Below are positions 1 through 17,514 of a stretch of 64,000 bases of DNA, piece after piece. The notes under the pieces are model-generated. The model saw nothing but the letters and a program-made list of their open reading frames with translations, was not told where the DNA came from and made no database searches. Origin of the DNA: Uloborus plumipes (lineage: Eukaryota > Arthropoda > Arachnida > Araneae > Uloboridae); assembly GCA_038373865.1 (NCBI GenBank), contig JAXGGA010001088.1, positions 62,001-126,000 of the forward strand, given 5' to 3'. Positions within the stretch are counted from its first letter, which is position 1; each line of letters begins with the position of its first letter. The position numbers were made by a program, and so were the translations under genes.

Positions 1-1610
1 AAAAAAGTCTTCCAAAAATTTTTTAAAGTGTGATACACATTTTTAGAACGGGCGATTTTCAAAAAAGGAAACTTTGGGCATTTTGGAAGGTAGTTCAATA
101 ATAATTAACAAATAAAATGCCATCAAAAAGCGAGTAGAGGTAAAGACTCACGTGAGTGAATGTATGACATAAATTAATTTATTAGAATCATATATTCATA
201 TACCTAAAAAAATAAAAGGATGAAACTAATTAATATGAATCGTCATCATTTCTTCAAAAGATGAACAATTTTCATTTTGAGAGCACTCCTTTTTTAGAGG
301 TATCCGTTGCGTTTTTCGAGTCAAGGAATTTTACTTCTTCTTTAGGGGAGGGGGGGGGGGTGGCAGATTTCAAATCTGTCTAGGGCGTCATCGAGCTAAA
401 TTCGGTTCTAAAAGGGATCAAACTGGATTCAGATTTCAGATAAACTGAACATCTTTTGTGCTGTTTTTTTAAAAAGTAGATTTAAATTATTTTTTCTCTA
501 ACTTATCAGATCTCTCCTTTAAACTAATTTATCAGATCGACTTAAAAAAAATTATATTGGTTGAATTGAGAAAATGCTATTCATTTTCGTGCTTTTGATA
601 AAATGATAGATTTATTACACTCGCAATACTTTTGGCCAGTAGTGTATTTATATCTTTGCTCTAGAGTTACAGTAATACATCTAAGCCCAATAATAACAGT
701 AACAACAGTCATTGTTGTTTTTAATTTACGATTTATCCAATTAAATAAACAACAGGTGTGCTGACGGGTTTCATTCAGAATAATTATGAAGTATAAGTTA
801 ATGATATGAAGAATAATTATGAAGAATAATTATGAAGTAAGAGTTCCCCACACCCTATTTACTTATCAATTTGGTTTAAGCACAGAATAGATACCTTGCT
901 CCCTATCCCCCCCCAAATGAAGATGAAAAGCAGGTTTTTTAAAAATATATATTTGTTTTTGATGCTATTTTATTTATTTTTCAGAAAGCAATCAGTTATT
1001 CTGACTTTTTAAATTGTCTATTTTGTTTCATTAAATCATTTAATAATTGCATGACTTGTTTCAAACGACAATTAGTTCAATTAGTATTGCTTGTTTTGTC
1101 CAATAATTGGGTAGTTAGCAAATTCTAGGTAGGAATAATAACCGGCAATCGGCTTTATAATCTTTCTCCTGCTTAGGGGAGAATATAGGATCGATGCGGA
1201 TAAAAGCTTTCTACGACCTAAAAACTACGTGTGGGTGATGAGAAGTGCAACACATCTTAAAATATTTTCCGAGAACAATACAAGTGAATCTTGCAGATAA
1301 AATTCATAAGCACTTGGGTAGATTAGTAAAGCTACTTTTTGTGCTAATTATTTCTTAAAATATAAAACGAAAAACATGGGCAATTTTTTTCTATCTATTA
1401 CTTTAACAACGTTTCTTTTCTTACATAATTATTTCAAAACTGTTTGTTTGCCTGTTCCAAAATCTCGTTTGAAATCAACCTGTAATTTGAATTTGCTAAC
1501 TTTTTAAGCAATCGTTTATAAACTTTTTGAAAATTCACTTATTGAGTTTTCATTTGCATTCCTTCGACTGCCCACTCGATTATTAACAACCCTGGACATT
1601 TAAAATTCAT
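1..1610. other. AT-rich non-coding DNA
   Basis: No open frame resembles a protein family and no RNA gene is recognisable. Visible minor structure is a G run at 350-360 and a short imperfect tandem of the 13-mer GAAGAATAATTAT at about 808-837. By position this is probably upstream DNA or first-intron DNA of the Hmx gene whose last exon is at 12.8 kb; that is inference. Confidence 0.6.
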
Positions 1611-2127
1611 TACAGTCGAACTCGTTTATAACGAGTACGAATATAACGAGAGCTCGGATTTAACGAGGGAAACGTGAATATTTGGTTGGATCAATGTAAA
1701 GTCTATGGAACAGAATTCGTTTTGAACGAGCAAGACCCGGTTTTAACGAGCAATTTTTTCTGTCTCGCAGTCTTTTTTTCTCATCTTTCTAGTCTTATTC
1801 CTGTCTTATTTTCTTTTTTTTATGTTTTGGTAAGAATCTTTTTCTTCATTTTTTTTCTTTCCGTTTATTGTTTCTCCCCTTCAAGACTAGCGCAACCAGG
1901 AACTTTTTGCTGGGTCATTAAATAAAGAACAGTATTTAATTAAATTAATTGATGTAATTAAAATTAGTATTAATTAACTTATAAGTAAACTCAATTTTTT
2001 GACCTCCTAATTCCCCACCCCTTCTGGTTTCACGCCGGCCGTAAGGATCCGTTTATTACGAGCACTCGGATTTAACGAGCAACTTGTTACGGTCCCTTCG
2101 TGCTCGTTATAAGCGAGTTCGACTGTA
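1611..2127 (+). mobile_element. pogo/Tigger-like MITE, copy A
   Basis: The element begins TA-CAGTCGAACTCG and ends CGAGTTCGACTG-TA, giving terminal inverted repeats of over 20 bp flanked by TA, the target duplication of the Tc1/mariner superfamily. The CAGTCGA...CTCG ends rich in ATAACGAG words are typical of the pogo/Tigger group. About 513 bp between the TA dinucleotides, far too short for a transposase. Words such as TTTAACGAG recur at both ends. An 83-codon open frame at 1674-1925 is a by-product of the repeat and not a gene, because the inverted copy at 15.3 kb carries a similar but broken frame. Confidence 0.85.
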
Positions 2128-4267
2128 TTAACATTCAATATATTGTTCCGTTGGGTTATCAAACTGATAGGTCTTTATTAAATATTTTTTAGCTTTGGTA
2201 AAGACAGATTGTTTATACATTGATACGCAGTTTTTTTTTTTACAAAATTCAATTTGTATTTATTTAAGAATAGGTAACGATTTTTAACAATTTTATTAAA
2301 GGTCTCTTTGAAATACGTAAAATTTCTTTTTTTACATAAAAAAACAGCTGTCAAAAGTTGAAATATTCGAGTTAATAGGTTGTATTATTTTTCAGAAACA
2401 GTAATTTGCCTTTTCCTTTCAACTTCATTAGATTTATTGACATCCTTCTAACTATGACAAAGCAAAGCATGTTTTCTGTTTTGCTTTAAATTAGTAAAAC
2501 GTACATGTATTAAAATTAATTTTTACAAGAATATTTATTTTTCACTGAAATGTGCCTTAAGATCAAACAAATAATTATTTTCTAATTAAAAACTATTGTT
2601 ACTCTTTACCAAGAAAAGTATGCAGTCCTTCGTGCAAGCCACTTGAGAGTCTTTCTTCAACTACCGTTATTTTACTGGTTAGCTTCTGCAGCTCGTTTTA
2701 TTGAGAACACTTTTTAAAAGTTCTCTTATTTTAAAGATAAAAAAATTGAAAACTTTTCATAAGTTTCTAAAAATATTCTCGATGCAAATTGTAACAGTTA
2801 TGTGGTAAGTGATACAACAGTACTTGTCTTGCATTCATGAAATAGTACAATTATTTATCTTCATGCCCCCTTTCTCCCTATCTCTGCAGTTTTCATGATG
2901 GGAGAGGGGTGGGGGGGATTATTATTTTCAATTTAATGTTCAGTGGTGATTGAGGAAGTTCAGAACTTACATTGTAATTTTATGAAAACTTTCGGTACAT
3001 CTCTTCGGTAAAGAAGCCGAGCTTAGTTGGTTAATTTTTTTGGGAAAATAAAAGAATAATATAGTAATCAAAAATATAAATAAATAAATAAGCATTTATT
3101 TCTAAAAAACCTTGCAGTTTAAATTTACAAGCAATCAAGTTCGTTAAAACGTGCTGCAAAGGACTCAGCTCACTATCATATCAGATGTTTTAGCTGCAAT
3201 AAAATATTTTGCTACTGGTATTGATTATATTTGATTGTATCGTTCCAGCAGGTGCTCTTTCAAAGCAGCTTTCAATTTACACAGAAAATCCATTCATAGC
3301 TGCTACTCTATCCCTCCATTCATGTCAAATAGGTCATTTTTGTTCCTAAATCCTCTCGTTTTCCTCCCTTCGACCCATGGGGGCAACAAAATGCGGATTG
3401 ACGGGGGTATGGAAGCTCCACCAATAGCTCGACTTTTAACCTCACTCTCCATTACGCTGTCCCAGTAGATGTAACTAGACACTCCACTGTAGTGCGGTGG
3501 ATTAGTATTTGCCAGTTGGCAATTGTACTTTTTCAAAGAGCTGATGATACGATAACGGATCATTTAACTGGAATTTGTTGCTGTAGTAAAGTACTTGCCT
3601 GCGTTGTATTTCAGCGCAGGCTCGCTTAAATTTGAGAGAAGAAGGGGGTTCGCCTTTTGAAATAAATTGCAAAAAAAAAAAATGCTTTTTGTGTTTTTTG
3701 TGACGTATGTTGCATTTGACGCTTCATATGTGCTTACGATGATTTAAGCTTTGATTGATTTAAGAGTGCGGTTTTGCCGCCGATAATTTTGACAAGGCAT
3801 TGTTTTGTTTAAAGTGAAACTTGAAAAAAAGGAAAGGGTTGAAAAATCGAATGTACGCGAATTATTTTTTTTTTTGTTTAGACCGAAATTCAGATAACGA
3901 AAATTGCACTTTAAAATTTCTGGAGTAATTATTGCTATCCTTGTTTTCAATTATTCATTCATATATTTTTCTGTATTTTTCGATTTTGTAATCGATATAT
4001 CTAATATTCAAAGAGCACTTAATGCAGTTAAAGAAAAATGCATTAAAAAGGAGATTTCTACTTTATAAAATAAAACCAATATCCTGTTTGAAAAAAGTAG
4101 ACCCCCCCCCCCTTTGAAAATAACAAAGGAAATAAAATTAGATTGATCGAAGATAGTTGTGCTGCTCTTCATAACATTGACGCATGTGTTGGCTTTTTTG
4201 TACATTCATTTATCTCGAGTAAATCGAGTTCTTGCTTCATCAAGAGATAACGTTTGACTTTTTCTAA
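2128..4267. other. AT-rich non-coding DNA
   Basis: Nothing coding is recognised. Open frames at 3235-3468 (+) and 3303-3563 (-) overlap on opposite strands, with no known domain. A short hairpin with GCCTGCG and CGCAGGC arms sits near 3598-3625. Confidence 0.55.
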
Positions 4268-4584
4268 TTAACATGTTAACTGCCATTTTTGTCACTGCTA
4301 ACTGATTCTGAGCTTTTTGTTCAGAGCGTCAGTCATCATTAACAGAGACTAAACTTTCCGTTTGGGGCGCTGGTTTTATCGGTGACTGACAGTATAAAAC
4401 GCAACATAAAACTAAAAAACAACACTGTAGCAATTTCATATCATTAATTTACTTAAATGTTGCTTATCAAAAACTAATGGATTTTATTGAAGAATTTTCA
4501 AAAAAAAAAATGTATGCCCTCAAATGTCAACGTTTGGCCTGATAGAGATTTCCTCATAAATGCGAATGGCAGCTAACGTGTTAA
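4268..4584. mobile_element. piggyBac-like MITE with TTAA ends
   Basis: The left end reads TTAACATGTTAACTGCCATT. The right end is its inverted counterpart, AATGGCAGCTAACGTGTTAA, with two mismatches over 20 bp. Both ends carry TTAA, the hallmark target duplication of piggyBac transposons. The 317-bp length leaves no room for a transposase, so this is a non-autonomous copy. Other TTAA-ended elements occur at 47.4 and 49.95 kb but have different terminal sequence. Confidence 0.72.
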
Positions 4585-7500
4585 TAAACCAAATACACTT
4601 TCGTGTATATTCATTAAATAAAAAATGTATTCAGTAACATACTCTGAGCTAGGTTTCCGAACAAACATTTAACCTTCGATATTCTTTACTTTCCTTACGG
4701 GAAAAGAACAGTGGTGGATTTACCATGTCTCATATGTTACAGTTACGAGGGTCCGCACGGACCCCGAAGGAGATCCAAAATAGAACATAAGAAATATTTT
4801 AGAGTATAGTTTTCAGTAAAAGGGCCCAAAAGGCATTGCAACGGGTCTCAATCTGCAAATTTGCTACTAGAAAAGAGAAAGAGAGAATTTGGTTTTTGTA
4901 TGATGTAAATTTAAGGAAAATATTTACTTTTGCAAAAAGCTTTAATATCCATGCAAGTTATTCTTATCTCCATGCATACTCAGATTTAATAAAGTGTAGA
5001 AATCTGTATTTCGGCACAAATATACTGACTTTTGGTCAAAATTCTGCCATTTGAGTTTAGTGAATCTTCCTAATGTCTTTCTTTTAATCCTATTCGTTAG
5101 CGCTCTTCTTGGAGACAATGCACATTCTTTATATTTTCTATTTACTTTCAGCCAAAATGTACGTTTTTACTTTTGAAATATTTTTCAGCTCTTTAATCGC
5201 CGATAAAAAAATTCTACAGACTGCAGATGAACATTCGTAACTCTTGTCAATTTAAAGAAGCTAAATAGAAATAATTGTTTCTTATAACAGTGTACACTCA
5301 AGGAAAGCGCAATCATTGATGTAATGATGGAAAAAGAAATCCGAATGATAATTGCAAAAGTGTAAAAATAAAAAAAATAAATGGGAGAGCCAGGGATCAA
5401 ATGGAAGAGAATATAAAGTAAGTAAAAAACATGACGGAAAAGACACAATTCGAAAGAGCTACTTCTCCTTCAAAACCACACCCACATACAAAAGATCCAC
5501 AAGTCAAATGCAAAATGGTCGTACACAACCAAAAACTGCCTTGGTTCCTAGGTTTTCTTGTACTTAAACGTTAATTTTAGGCATGCAAACCAATTTTAAA
5601 AGTTTGACCAAAATTTATCTTGCGTATGGAAAAGCGCTCTTCGATTGGTATGAAAATCAAAAGCATTGATAGAGAACCTTCGAATGATTGCTAGCAAAAT
5701 AATTAACGGTTTGAAATAAATCTTAAAAAGAGCTTATGCATGTGGGTGATTAGATATTTCGCGCGCACAATATTAAAATACTAGTTTGACAAACAATGTT
5801 TGTATAATCTTTCGTATTTTAAAGAGGATTTAAGTAATGACTCAAAAATGAATAAAATATAAATAAATGAAAAATGAGGCAGTTGCAGTTGAAACTATTC
5901 TTAAATACTTTACAGTAATTCACAAAATATGAAATATAACTGCTGCTTATAACATAACTGAATCAGTATCTTCTTTTAATGCCCGTGAAACTTTCATAAC
6001 AACAATTGCAGTTATTTGACAACAACCGACTACTTTAAATAAGCCTTACAACTCTTAATTAAGTACATGTGAAATATTGAAGTAAATAAGTATTTTTCAA
6101 ACAATATGTTGAAACGCCATTGTGTAATCGTATTATAGATGTTTGCATCTTCCCATTACCATTTCCGATGGGTGCAATTAATTTAATTTCTTCGCCACGT
6201 GCGGCAGTGAGGACACAATCCCACTTTTGTTTCAAGTTTTAGAATCTTGCTTCATTTAATTTTGTTATGCATTTTTCTTTTGTGAAATTCTTAATTTTTC
6301 AAAATTCAACTTCCAATACTTAAAACTTTCACCGTTGTGGTTACACTTAATTTATGGCTTGCACTTAATAACGTTTCTGCAGTTTTCAACATTTTTACAT
6401 TAACATTTAGTTAAGTTGCTCTAGTATCACTTAATTTGGGCAGAACTTAAAGTCAGCTCTTTTTTCCGTGTCCCTTTTTCTTTCTTTCTCTTTTTATCTT
6501 CTTTTTTACAATTTTATAAAATGTTTTTATTTTATTTACCAAAAAAAAAAAAAAACCTCAATAAATCAGTACTCGAATGCTATAACATCGTACATAGGTA
6601 CCAGAGACCCAGCGAATGGGGAATAAGGCTACCATCCAGAACATTTAGTTATAGGTTATATTCTGTATAGCCTCGGGTCAATAAGGGCCACATAATATTG
6701 TCAATCCTATTTCTATTATTTCAAAGCATAGGAAAAAATTGCTTTCTTGTGACCAACTCCCAGGAAATACGAAATGCTAGTTACGTTGACACAACTTTAA
6801 GCAATAATGTATTGAATTTGTCTTTTTATATATATTTCATCATAAGTCAAGTGTTTCATTTATATTTTTTGCACTTTTAAAAAGTATTGAAACCTATTTT
6901 TACACTATTTATCAGCTAGCATTATCGTGTTAATCAACTGCATTTTAGAGGATGTACATGACATTACAGTTTTGTATTCGCGTTATCCATCTTTTTTATT
7001 CTATAAATTTAGATTTTTTTGTACAAACACGTCACCTTGCTTTATCTGAAAAAAAAAGTTGAATTTTTACTGCCTTTACGCAGAAATTTTAGTTAAGAAA
7101 AAAAAAAAATGATATTAATACATGAATCCAAATTATACTTATTTTCATCATTGTATTTTTCTTTTCTTCATGAATACTGTTTGAAAAAAAACAACTAAGT
7201 CAAGTTTACTAGTCTTGAATAAAATACTCAGATTTACGGGTTTCAAATCAATAACAATTTAAATTAATACTTTTTGTGAATATAGTTATTAAAGTTCAAG
7301 TTCTTTGTTTTATTTTAATTTATACATAATGAATAAGTTTTTAGTTATTAATATTTTACTGCGAATTTGGCCGGCAAAAAAAGAAGAAAGAAAAAGCTGA
7401 TATTCAAAACGTTGTTAAACATTCGATTTAGGCCATAACTTTTGAAATGTACTTATGGTCAGATCGAGATAAAATAAATGTATCAAGTAGAAACAAAATC

Positions 7501-9180
7501 TTGCTGTAATATTTGAAATTAAAAAGTTGGTGAGTGATGACTAGGTAATATATAGAAGAGACTCCGAGAGTTCCACGAGTCTTCGGACAAGTGTGTAGGC
7601 GTTTTCATTGTTTGAAGATTGACAATGACAAAAGTTGTATTTTGAAGTTTAGTAATCTCATTTTCTCAGTAACAGGTTTCAACAAATTTTACTTGGTACG
7701 TTCAATGTCACTAAAAGCATTTAGTTATGAATTTTACCTTAGCGGCTATTTGTAAAGAGCAATTCCGTTTCCTTCATAAATGCTGTACTCTGAGACAAAT
7801 GGCAACAGCTAAATTTTCTATTCATCCTATTTTTATTTCTTCGGAAAGTTAAATTTGGATGTGAATTACGCTTTATGTGTATTTTACACAAATTCTACGC
7901 ATTTAATTTTTTGTATGATTTTTCTTTTTAAATAATCTCAGATTACATTTGGAAAATTTGGTGAGGCGCATGCAATCTGTGGGCTGTTGATTCAGTGTTT
8001 TTGGTGCAGAACTTCTAAAGTGACTGAATGCTCAAATACCTACATCAACTCATGGATAAATAAGCGGAATGTTTTCATTTGCACCCTAGTCTGTGGGGTG
8101 AATAGAAACAATCTGGGATAAATGGCAATAAGATTGCTTTCGCTAACAAACTCACAAGGCCAATTTTTTCATATCAAATTATTGTCAGAGAGTCTAGTCT
8201 TGCACACAATGCACAAAATATTATCTCTCAGTTTATCCAAAAGAAAGTAAAGGATCTAAAGTTGAAACACTAAAATTATGTTTCAATTTAACCCACAACT
8301 GACCTTACTTTCTAGGAAGTTTTGAAAAAGAAAAAAAAAAGGGTGGGGGGTGTTTAAAATGAGTTAATGATGGATGTGGTAAGACTTTTGTCATAAGAAA
8401 TATTATATTTTTTATGATGTATCTAAGAGTTTAATTGATAATATTTTTAAGGCTTTTACAGTTTCATTTCCTAATTTTTAAAATCATTAGAAAGGATATC
8501 CCCATACTGAGGTCTGTCTCGACGTATTTACTACCTTTCTTAACTTAAGTGGAAATCACACAAAAAAAAATTTACCTTTTCCTCACGCTGCCTTCACAAT
8601 AGCACACTTCAACTAGCTAAAAAAGTGAATAATACCACTAAAAAGATTTTCATACTAATTTACAGACAAGGTATTTTTGGAATTTTGAGAGGAAAGCCAA
8701 TTCTATTTTTAATGGGACGTCGTGAAAAGCAAATTTTTGTTACCGGTATTAGAGTGACCGTAGACATTTTGTTGGATAGCAACATTCGCGCCATAGCAAT
8801 TATGGATTAAGCGCAGAATTATGGACTAGATCAGGTCGGGCCGGATGGAGGTAACTGGAGGAAAATAGTTAAAGATCTTAAAGGGAAAGCAGAGACCCGT
8901 CATGAGCTGAAGCGCTTTTGATTATGATTAGTTACTAACTTCGCCTACTTTATAAGAGTATTAAACATTTTTGGCGTAATATGAGTTACAAGGACACTCG
9001 GAACACGTATCAAATAAAGCAAATTATTTTTTTGTTAAGAAATCGTAATCATTAAGCTAGAATTGAACTGGACTAATAACTTCAATTGAACGAATGTAGT
9101 GATTTCGAGAAAAGAACAAAGGTAACAGAAGTCCTTGCATGTTTAAAATTTCAAATAAGTTGAATTAAATGCTCCCCTTT
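4585..9180. other. AT-rich non-coding DNA
   Basis: No protein-like frame, RNA gene or clear transposon end was found. The short frames here (60-87 codons) are low-complexity and start in AT-rich sequence. Likely intronic or upstream DNA of the Hmx gene (inference). Confidence 0.55.
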
Positions 9181-9195
9181 GTGTGTGTGTGTGTG
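9181..9195. repeat. (GT)n microsatellite
   Basis: About seven GT dinucleotides in a row, directly left of the unusually complex segment at 9.2-9.5 kb. Confidence 0.85.
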
Positions 9196-9198
9196 ACG

Positions 9199-9535
9199 TT
9201 ATGGACCATAAACGTATCTAATCAATATATGAATAACCATGTATGCTTTACCAGATATGCTTAACCAGATATCAATCATAGACAATGCTTTGATACATCT
9301 AGATGCACATCTTTGCATACTTGAGGGGAAAAAATCTGCAAATATGGTGGCATTTTTGACAATTGACAAACATTGCGCAAAAGAGAAGCTATCTTCCACG
9401 AACGTGAAACGGCCATCAAACGAACGCTCAGCTGTTGCAGCAGTCCTATTGAAACGAACCCCTCTTCCCCTCTTGTCGAAGCACTCTTTTAGCAAGCATT
9501 CAAAGCAACTATTCCTTTTCAGAGATTACTGTTGA
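9199..9535. promoter_or_regulatory. candidate conserved non-coding element
   Basis: This block is more complex and less AT-rich than its surroundings. It stays open on both strands over nearly the same span (98 codons each way, 9199-9495 on - and 9239-9535 on +). Neither translation looks like a known protein. Two-strand openness suggests reduced T/A stop content rather than coding. It lies about 3.3 kb upstream of the Hmx exon, so an intronic enhancer is possible. An unrecognised exon is the alternative. Confidence 0.3.
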
Positions 9536-13454
<3,919 letters not shown>

Positions 13455-15319
13455 CTATTCTTGTACTCTAACAAAAGTTTATCCACAACTCTTTCTGGTT
13501 TCACCAAATGCAATTTTTATTGCATAACTCGAATGTTTATTACCTAACACATCATGAAATTTTTATGATATTTCGATCTGATTTTTGAAAGGTACGCTAG
13601 TTGAAGATAGTAAAAACAATTGCATAACTATTTCTAACACATAAAGGACGATTATCTTAAATTTGTTCTGGTGCTCCTGTCATGCAAAGCATGAGTGCGG
13701 CTCCCTCTCCATTTTAATAACACCATGAATATTAATGTACGACTGTTTGCCTGATAGCTAAGAAAACTGGGGGAGAGTCATGTTTTTTCAAACGATATTT
13801 AAGAGATTCTACTACATATCCTGGTAGGAAAAAACAAAAAAGCGGGACAGGCAGCTTGCTAAATAAGAAAGAATAAAAGACCTGTCCCCTTTTATTTTAA
13901 AGCAGTGACTACACTGGTGATAAAGATTGTTATCAGAGAAATATGAAGCGCTACTAGTATAGTACATACGATAATTTTCCTATTTAAGGTGTTTTTATAT
14001 TTAAAGGTATAAAATTCCTTTGAAGAAATTTAACCAAGAAAAATAGGAGTTTCTTCAGTATTAAAGCAAGTAAACTTCCACATACACTAACATCAATTTT
14101 ATAACATTCTTACAGGCCGTTTAAATTTTAAGAAATTACTTGGATGTATTAGATGCTATTTATAAATAGGTCAGACCGAAGAAGTTCGTACGTTTTGAAA
14201 GGAGGTAAAAATAGACACTATTTCTAATAATAATAAAACACTAAATATCACCTCAAACAAAAATATTTAGTACTTTAATTTAATATTTAGAACAACGGGC
14301 ATGAGCTCCTTTCAAATTAAGATCAATCAGTACTATTCAAAACATGTTTATGAAACTAATAGCTGAAAATAGCTCTCATTATAAATTTTTATCTTGTTCA
14401 TCATAGGCAAAACTTTCAATCTACCTCATTCTTTGAAGATGATAATTTTAAATATTTACTTTATAATTTCGGGGTTAACAATCTCTATGCATTTTAAAAG
14501 GACTGCTACAAATCTTATGTCTAATAATAAATCTCTTTTTAAGCTATGCTAGATTTTCTCTTGAACGATCAGAATAATTTGCTGACAATTTATTAATTGG
14601 AGTTAATTGACTGCTGGGTTTACAACACTATGCTTCTTCAGATATTATAAGTCAGAGCTTACATTATAAAATCCCGATTTCTAATCCTACAGTAAAATTA
14701 ATAAAAAAAAATCGAATGCAAGTTCAATGGTTGAAAAATTTGTCTTAAAATGATAGTCGTAGTTCTATAAAAAATATTTATATGCGGAGAAAGAGAGATA
14801 AATCGCTCATTTCCCTATCTCGAAAACGTCTATTTTCCAGTATTATTTTTAGTTTAAGATTAACCTATTTGTTTCTATGTGTGCAATAGCTTCATTTTCT
14901 CAGAAACTTCTAGTTTTCATTTAACTATTTTGTGTCTTAATTTTAAATTGTTTTATTTTTATGATAGTAAGCTGAAAAGAAAAATAAAAAACAATAATTT
15001 CTATTAATATTTGGATAACCTTAAAGACTTAAAATAATCATGCACACGTTTTCCGAAAGCTTTGCCAAAATATACCTGGCAGGAATATACCTGTACCGCA
15101 TTGAGTTAAAATACATGTTGAAATAGGCGTTTTCTGTCTTACCTGAATAAGTATAGCATAAAATAAGCGTTTCTCAAGTTCGTCACTTTAATAATCTGTG
15201 AGTAAGAATTCAAAATAAATTTCCCCAAAATTTGTTAGTTATGATATGTATGAGTTGCAATCAAAGCATTAGTTTAGCACATAAAAGTATTTTAAACTGT
15301 ATTTTAAAATATTTTTAAA
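13455..15319 (+). other. probable Hmx 3' UTR or proximal downstream DNA
   Basis: AT-rich sequence after the stop with no further coding frame. Early AATAAA signals are at 13872-13877 and 14232-14237, so a short UTR is possible. A small hairpin with GGGACAGG at about 13847 and CCTGTCCC at about 13881 lies in the first 450 bases and brackets the first AATAAA. Whether transcription continues to the stronger signal near 17.5 kb cannot be decided from sequence. Confidence 0.5.
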
Positions 15320-15851
15320 TACAGTCGAACTCGCTTATAACGAGAACGAAGGGACCGTAACATGTTGCTCGTTAAATCCGAGTGCTCGTAATAAACGGGT
15401 CCTTACGGCCGGCGTGCAAACAGAAGGGGTGGGGCTTGGGAGGTCAAATAATTGAGTTTACTTACAATTTAATTAATACTTACTTTAATTACATCAATTA
15501 ATTAAATTAAATACTGTTCTTTATTTAATGATTTCTCTGTAAACAATCAGCCCCACCTGTTGTACCGAATTTGTGAACTCTCCCTATTGACACTGGAATG
15601 CTGGTGGAATTTTTCATACAAAAGTATTGAACCGCAGGGGGGAAGAAATGAAGATAAGACAGGAATTTGACTAGAAAGGTGAGAAAAAAAGACTGCGAGA
15701 AGGAAAAATTGCTCGTTAAAACCGGGTCTTGCTCGTTTAAAACGAATTCTGTCCCATAGACTTAACATTGATCCAACCAAATATTCTCGTTTCCCTCGTT
15801 AAATCCGAGTTCTCGTTATATCCGAGCTCGTTATAAACGAGTTCGACTGTA
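15320..15851 (-). mobile_element. pogo/Tigger-like MITE, copy B (inverted)
   Basis: Same family as the element at 1.6 kb but in the opposite orientation. It starts TA-CAGTCGAACTCGCTTATA and ends CGAGTTCGACTG-TA, with the interior matching the reverse complement of copy A throughout. It is about 528 bp between the TA pairs. It lies 1.9 kb past the Hmx stop and may be inside the 3' UTR. The reverse-strand 77-codon frame at 15547-15780 parallels the copy A frame and is repeat-derived. Confidence 0.86.
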
Positions 15852-16133
15852 TTAATCATTTTATTTCTGCACATAAAGCTTTGCTCATTTTTGTTAATAG
15901 CGCACACATTTTTCGGCGATGCAATAACAGCAGAAGTTACTGTGTTTTGTCATTCTACATAGCAGCTATTTTTCCTAAAATAAAATTTGTTAGCAATTCT
16001 TGTGTATAATTTTCAAAATACCAAAGAATTTATGTGTCACTGGTCGTAAACGCTTGTTTTGGAAATCTATAGTGTTCGTTTTCTTTTCAACCATGAACTC
16101 ACGTATCATTATTTTTATTATTGCTATTGCATT

Positions 16134-16719
16134 ATACAGGATAATTCAGAACTTTTCGTACAAACTTAGCGTGGAGGTAAATAACAAGATAGAATCATTT
16201 AGGATCATAGGGTCACAAGAGCAATGCTGTCGCACTACATGGACACAAAACCCGACACTAATGGATGCGAAACAGGTCATAAATTTATTACATAAAGATG
16301 CTTTTTTTAGACAGCACTTAAAAAAAAAGGTTTAAAGCGGTTATTTAAAGTGGCGACGATTAGCTGTAATACACGCGTCACAGTGATAACGCACAGGTTG
16401 ATTGAAAGCCTGTCAGAATGGCTCGTTATTGCTATACGATCGGAGCGTTGTCATTGCAACGCATTAATTACAACTACAGCTGCATATGTAACAACAACTG
16501 CTTTGAGCAATTTCTAAAACTAAAATTTTTTGTAAAATTTTATTTGTCAAATGATTTATCATTTGTTACCTGTTTCGCATCTTTCAATGTCTGGCTTTGC
16601 GTGCATGTAGAGTGTCAGCGTTGCATTCGTGACCCCATGTTCCTGAGTGATTTTTTGCTTGCTATTGTGTTCTCTACCTCCACTCCAAATTTGTACGAAA
16701 AGTTCTCAATCACTCTGTA
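16134..16719. mobile_element. foldback-type element with long inverted repeats
   Basis: Two arms of about 155 bp run 16134-16290 and 16560-16719 in inverted orientation. Matching words include AGAACTTTTCGTACAAA on the left with its complement at about 16690-16706, GTGGAGGTA, GGGTCAC and GATGCGAAACAGGT. The arms differ by scattered substitutions and small indels, so the insertion is not recent. The spacer is about 270 bp. No target duplication was identified with confidence, so the superfamily is undetermined. Two 111-codon + frames (16000-16335, 16418-16753) run through the arms and are not believable genes. Confidence 0.72.
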
Positions 16720-16899
16720 CATTTTCCATTTGAATTTTAATATTTTTCAATAATGTAATATTTAACAAATATTTAAGAAACAATTGTAGCATTAATATAA
16801 CGTTGCTAATAGTTTCTTTTCAAACAGTGCTCAAGTAGTTCCCTGCTAAACAAAGTTTTGTACACATTTTTATTGAACTTATCGGATAAATCTTATACT

Positions 16900-17109
16900 T
16901 AATGCGGATATCACACACAGGAAAATTCTCTCATAAAGGACAACACTGTAACTCATAATTCAACCGCAACTTCTACTTTCCTACCAATTTCGGTGAGAAA
17001 AAGCATATTTTCTCTGATATTTCTGGCAGGTAGTTGAAAGGAAAGTTGAAGTTGCGATTGAATTGAGAGTTGTGTTGAATGATTTTTCCTATGTGTGACA
17101 CCCGCATTA
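16900..17109. mobile_element. TA-flanked hairpin MITE
   Basis: A 210-bp palindromic unit begins TAATGCGG and ends CCGCATTA. Arms of about 80 bp are imperfect inverted repeats (ATCACACACAGGAAAA against TTTTTCCTATGTGTGACA). If it lies in the Hmx transcript it would fold into a long RNA hairpin. The likely TA duplication points to a Tc1/mariner-like origin, but the longer shared TAATGCGG makes the exact boundary uncertain. Confidence 0.75.
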
Positions 17110-17514
17110 CTCAGTAAAATGTACTACGAACATGAGCTTCATGAACTTTCAGTACCTTATAATTTCTTATTAAGTTCGTATAATAAATACTTATTTTTTC
17201 TTTGATCATCTAATACGGATATTATTCTTATAGTACAGCCTAGGTGTTAAAACATTTAGTAACAAATCTGTGGATAAACTTTTTAATCACATGTAATATA
17301 TGTAAATAAAATTAATGTAAATTATCACTGCCTAAAATAAATGCAGAATACTTTATTGTAGCGTGAATTGTGTAAATAGAACTTATTTAGTATTTATGTT
17401 GTAAATAATTGTATTTCAAAAAAACGAACGTAATAGAAAACATATGCATTTATTTTAAAAATTGCAATGTATATTTGCATTGGATTTATAATGTGTGTCA
17501 TAAGGCTTTTATAA

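Noticed and set aside
1674..1925. 83-codon frame shared in part by the copy at 15.3 kb
   Set aside because: Similarity arises because both are copies of the same MITE; the second copy has no matching full frame.
16000..16753. Two consecutive 111-codon + frames
   Set aside because: They traverse the arms of an inverted-repeat element, so one is the antisense of the other over the shared parts.
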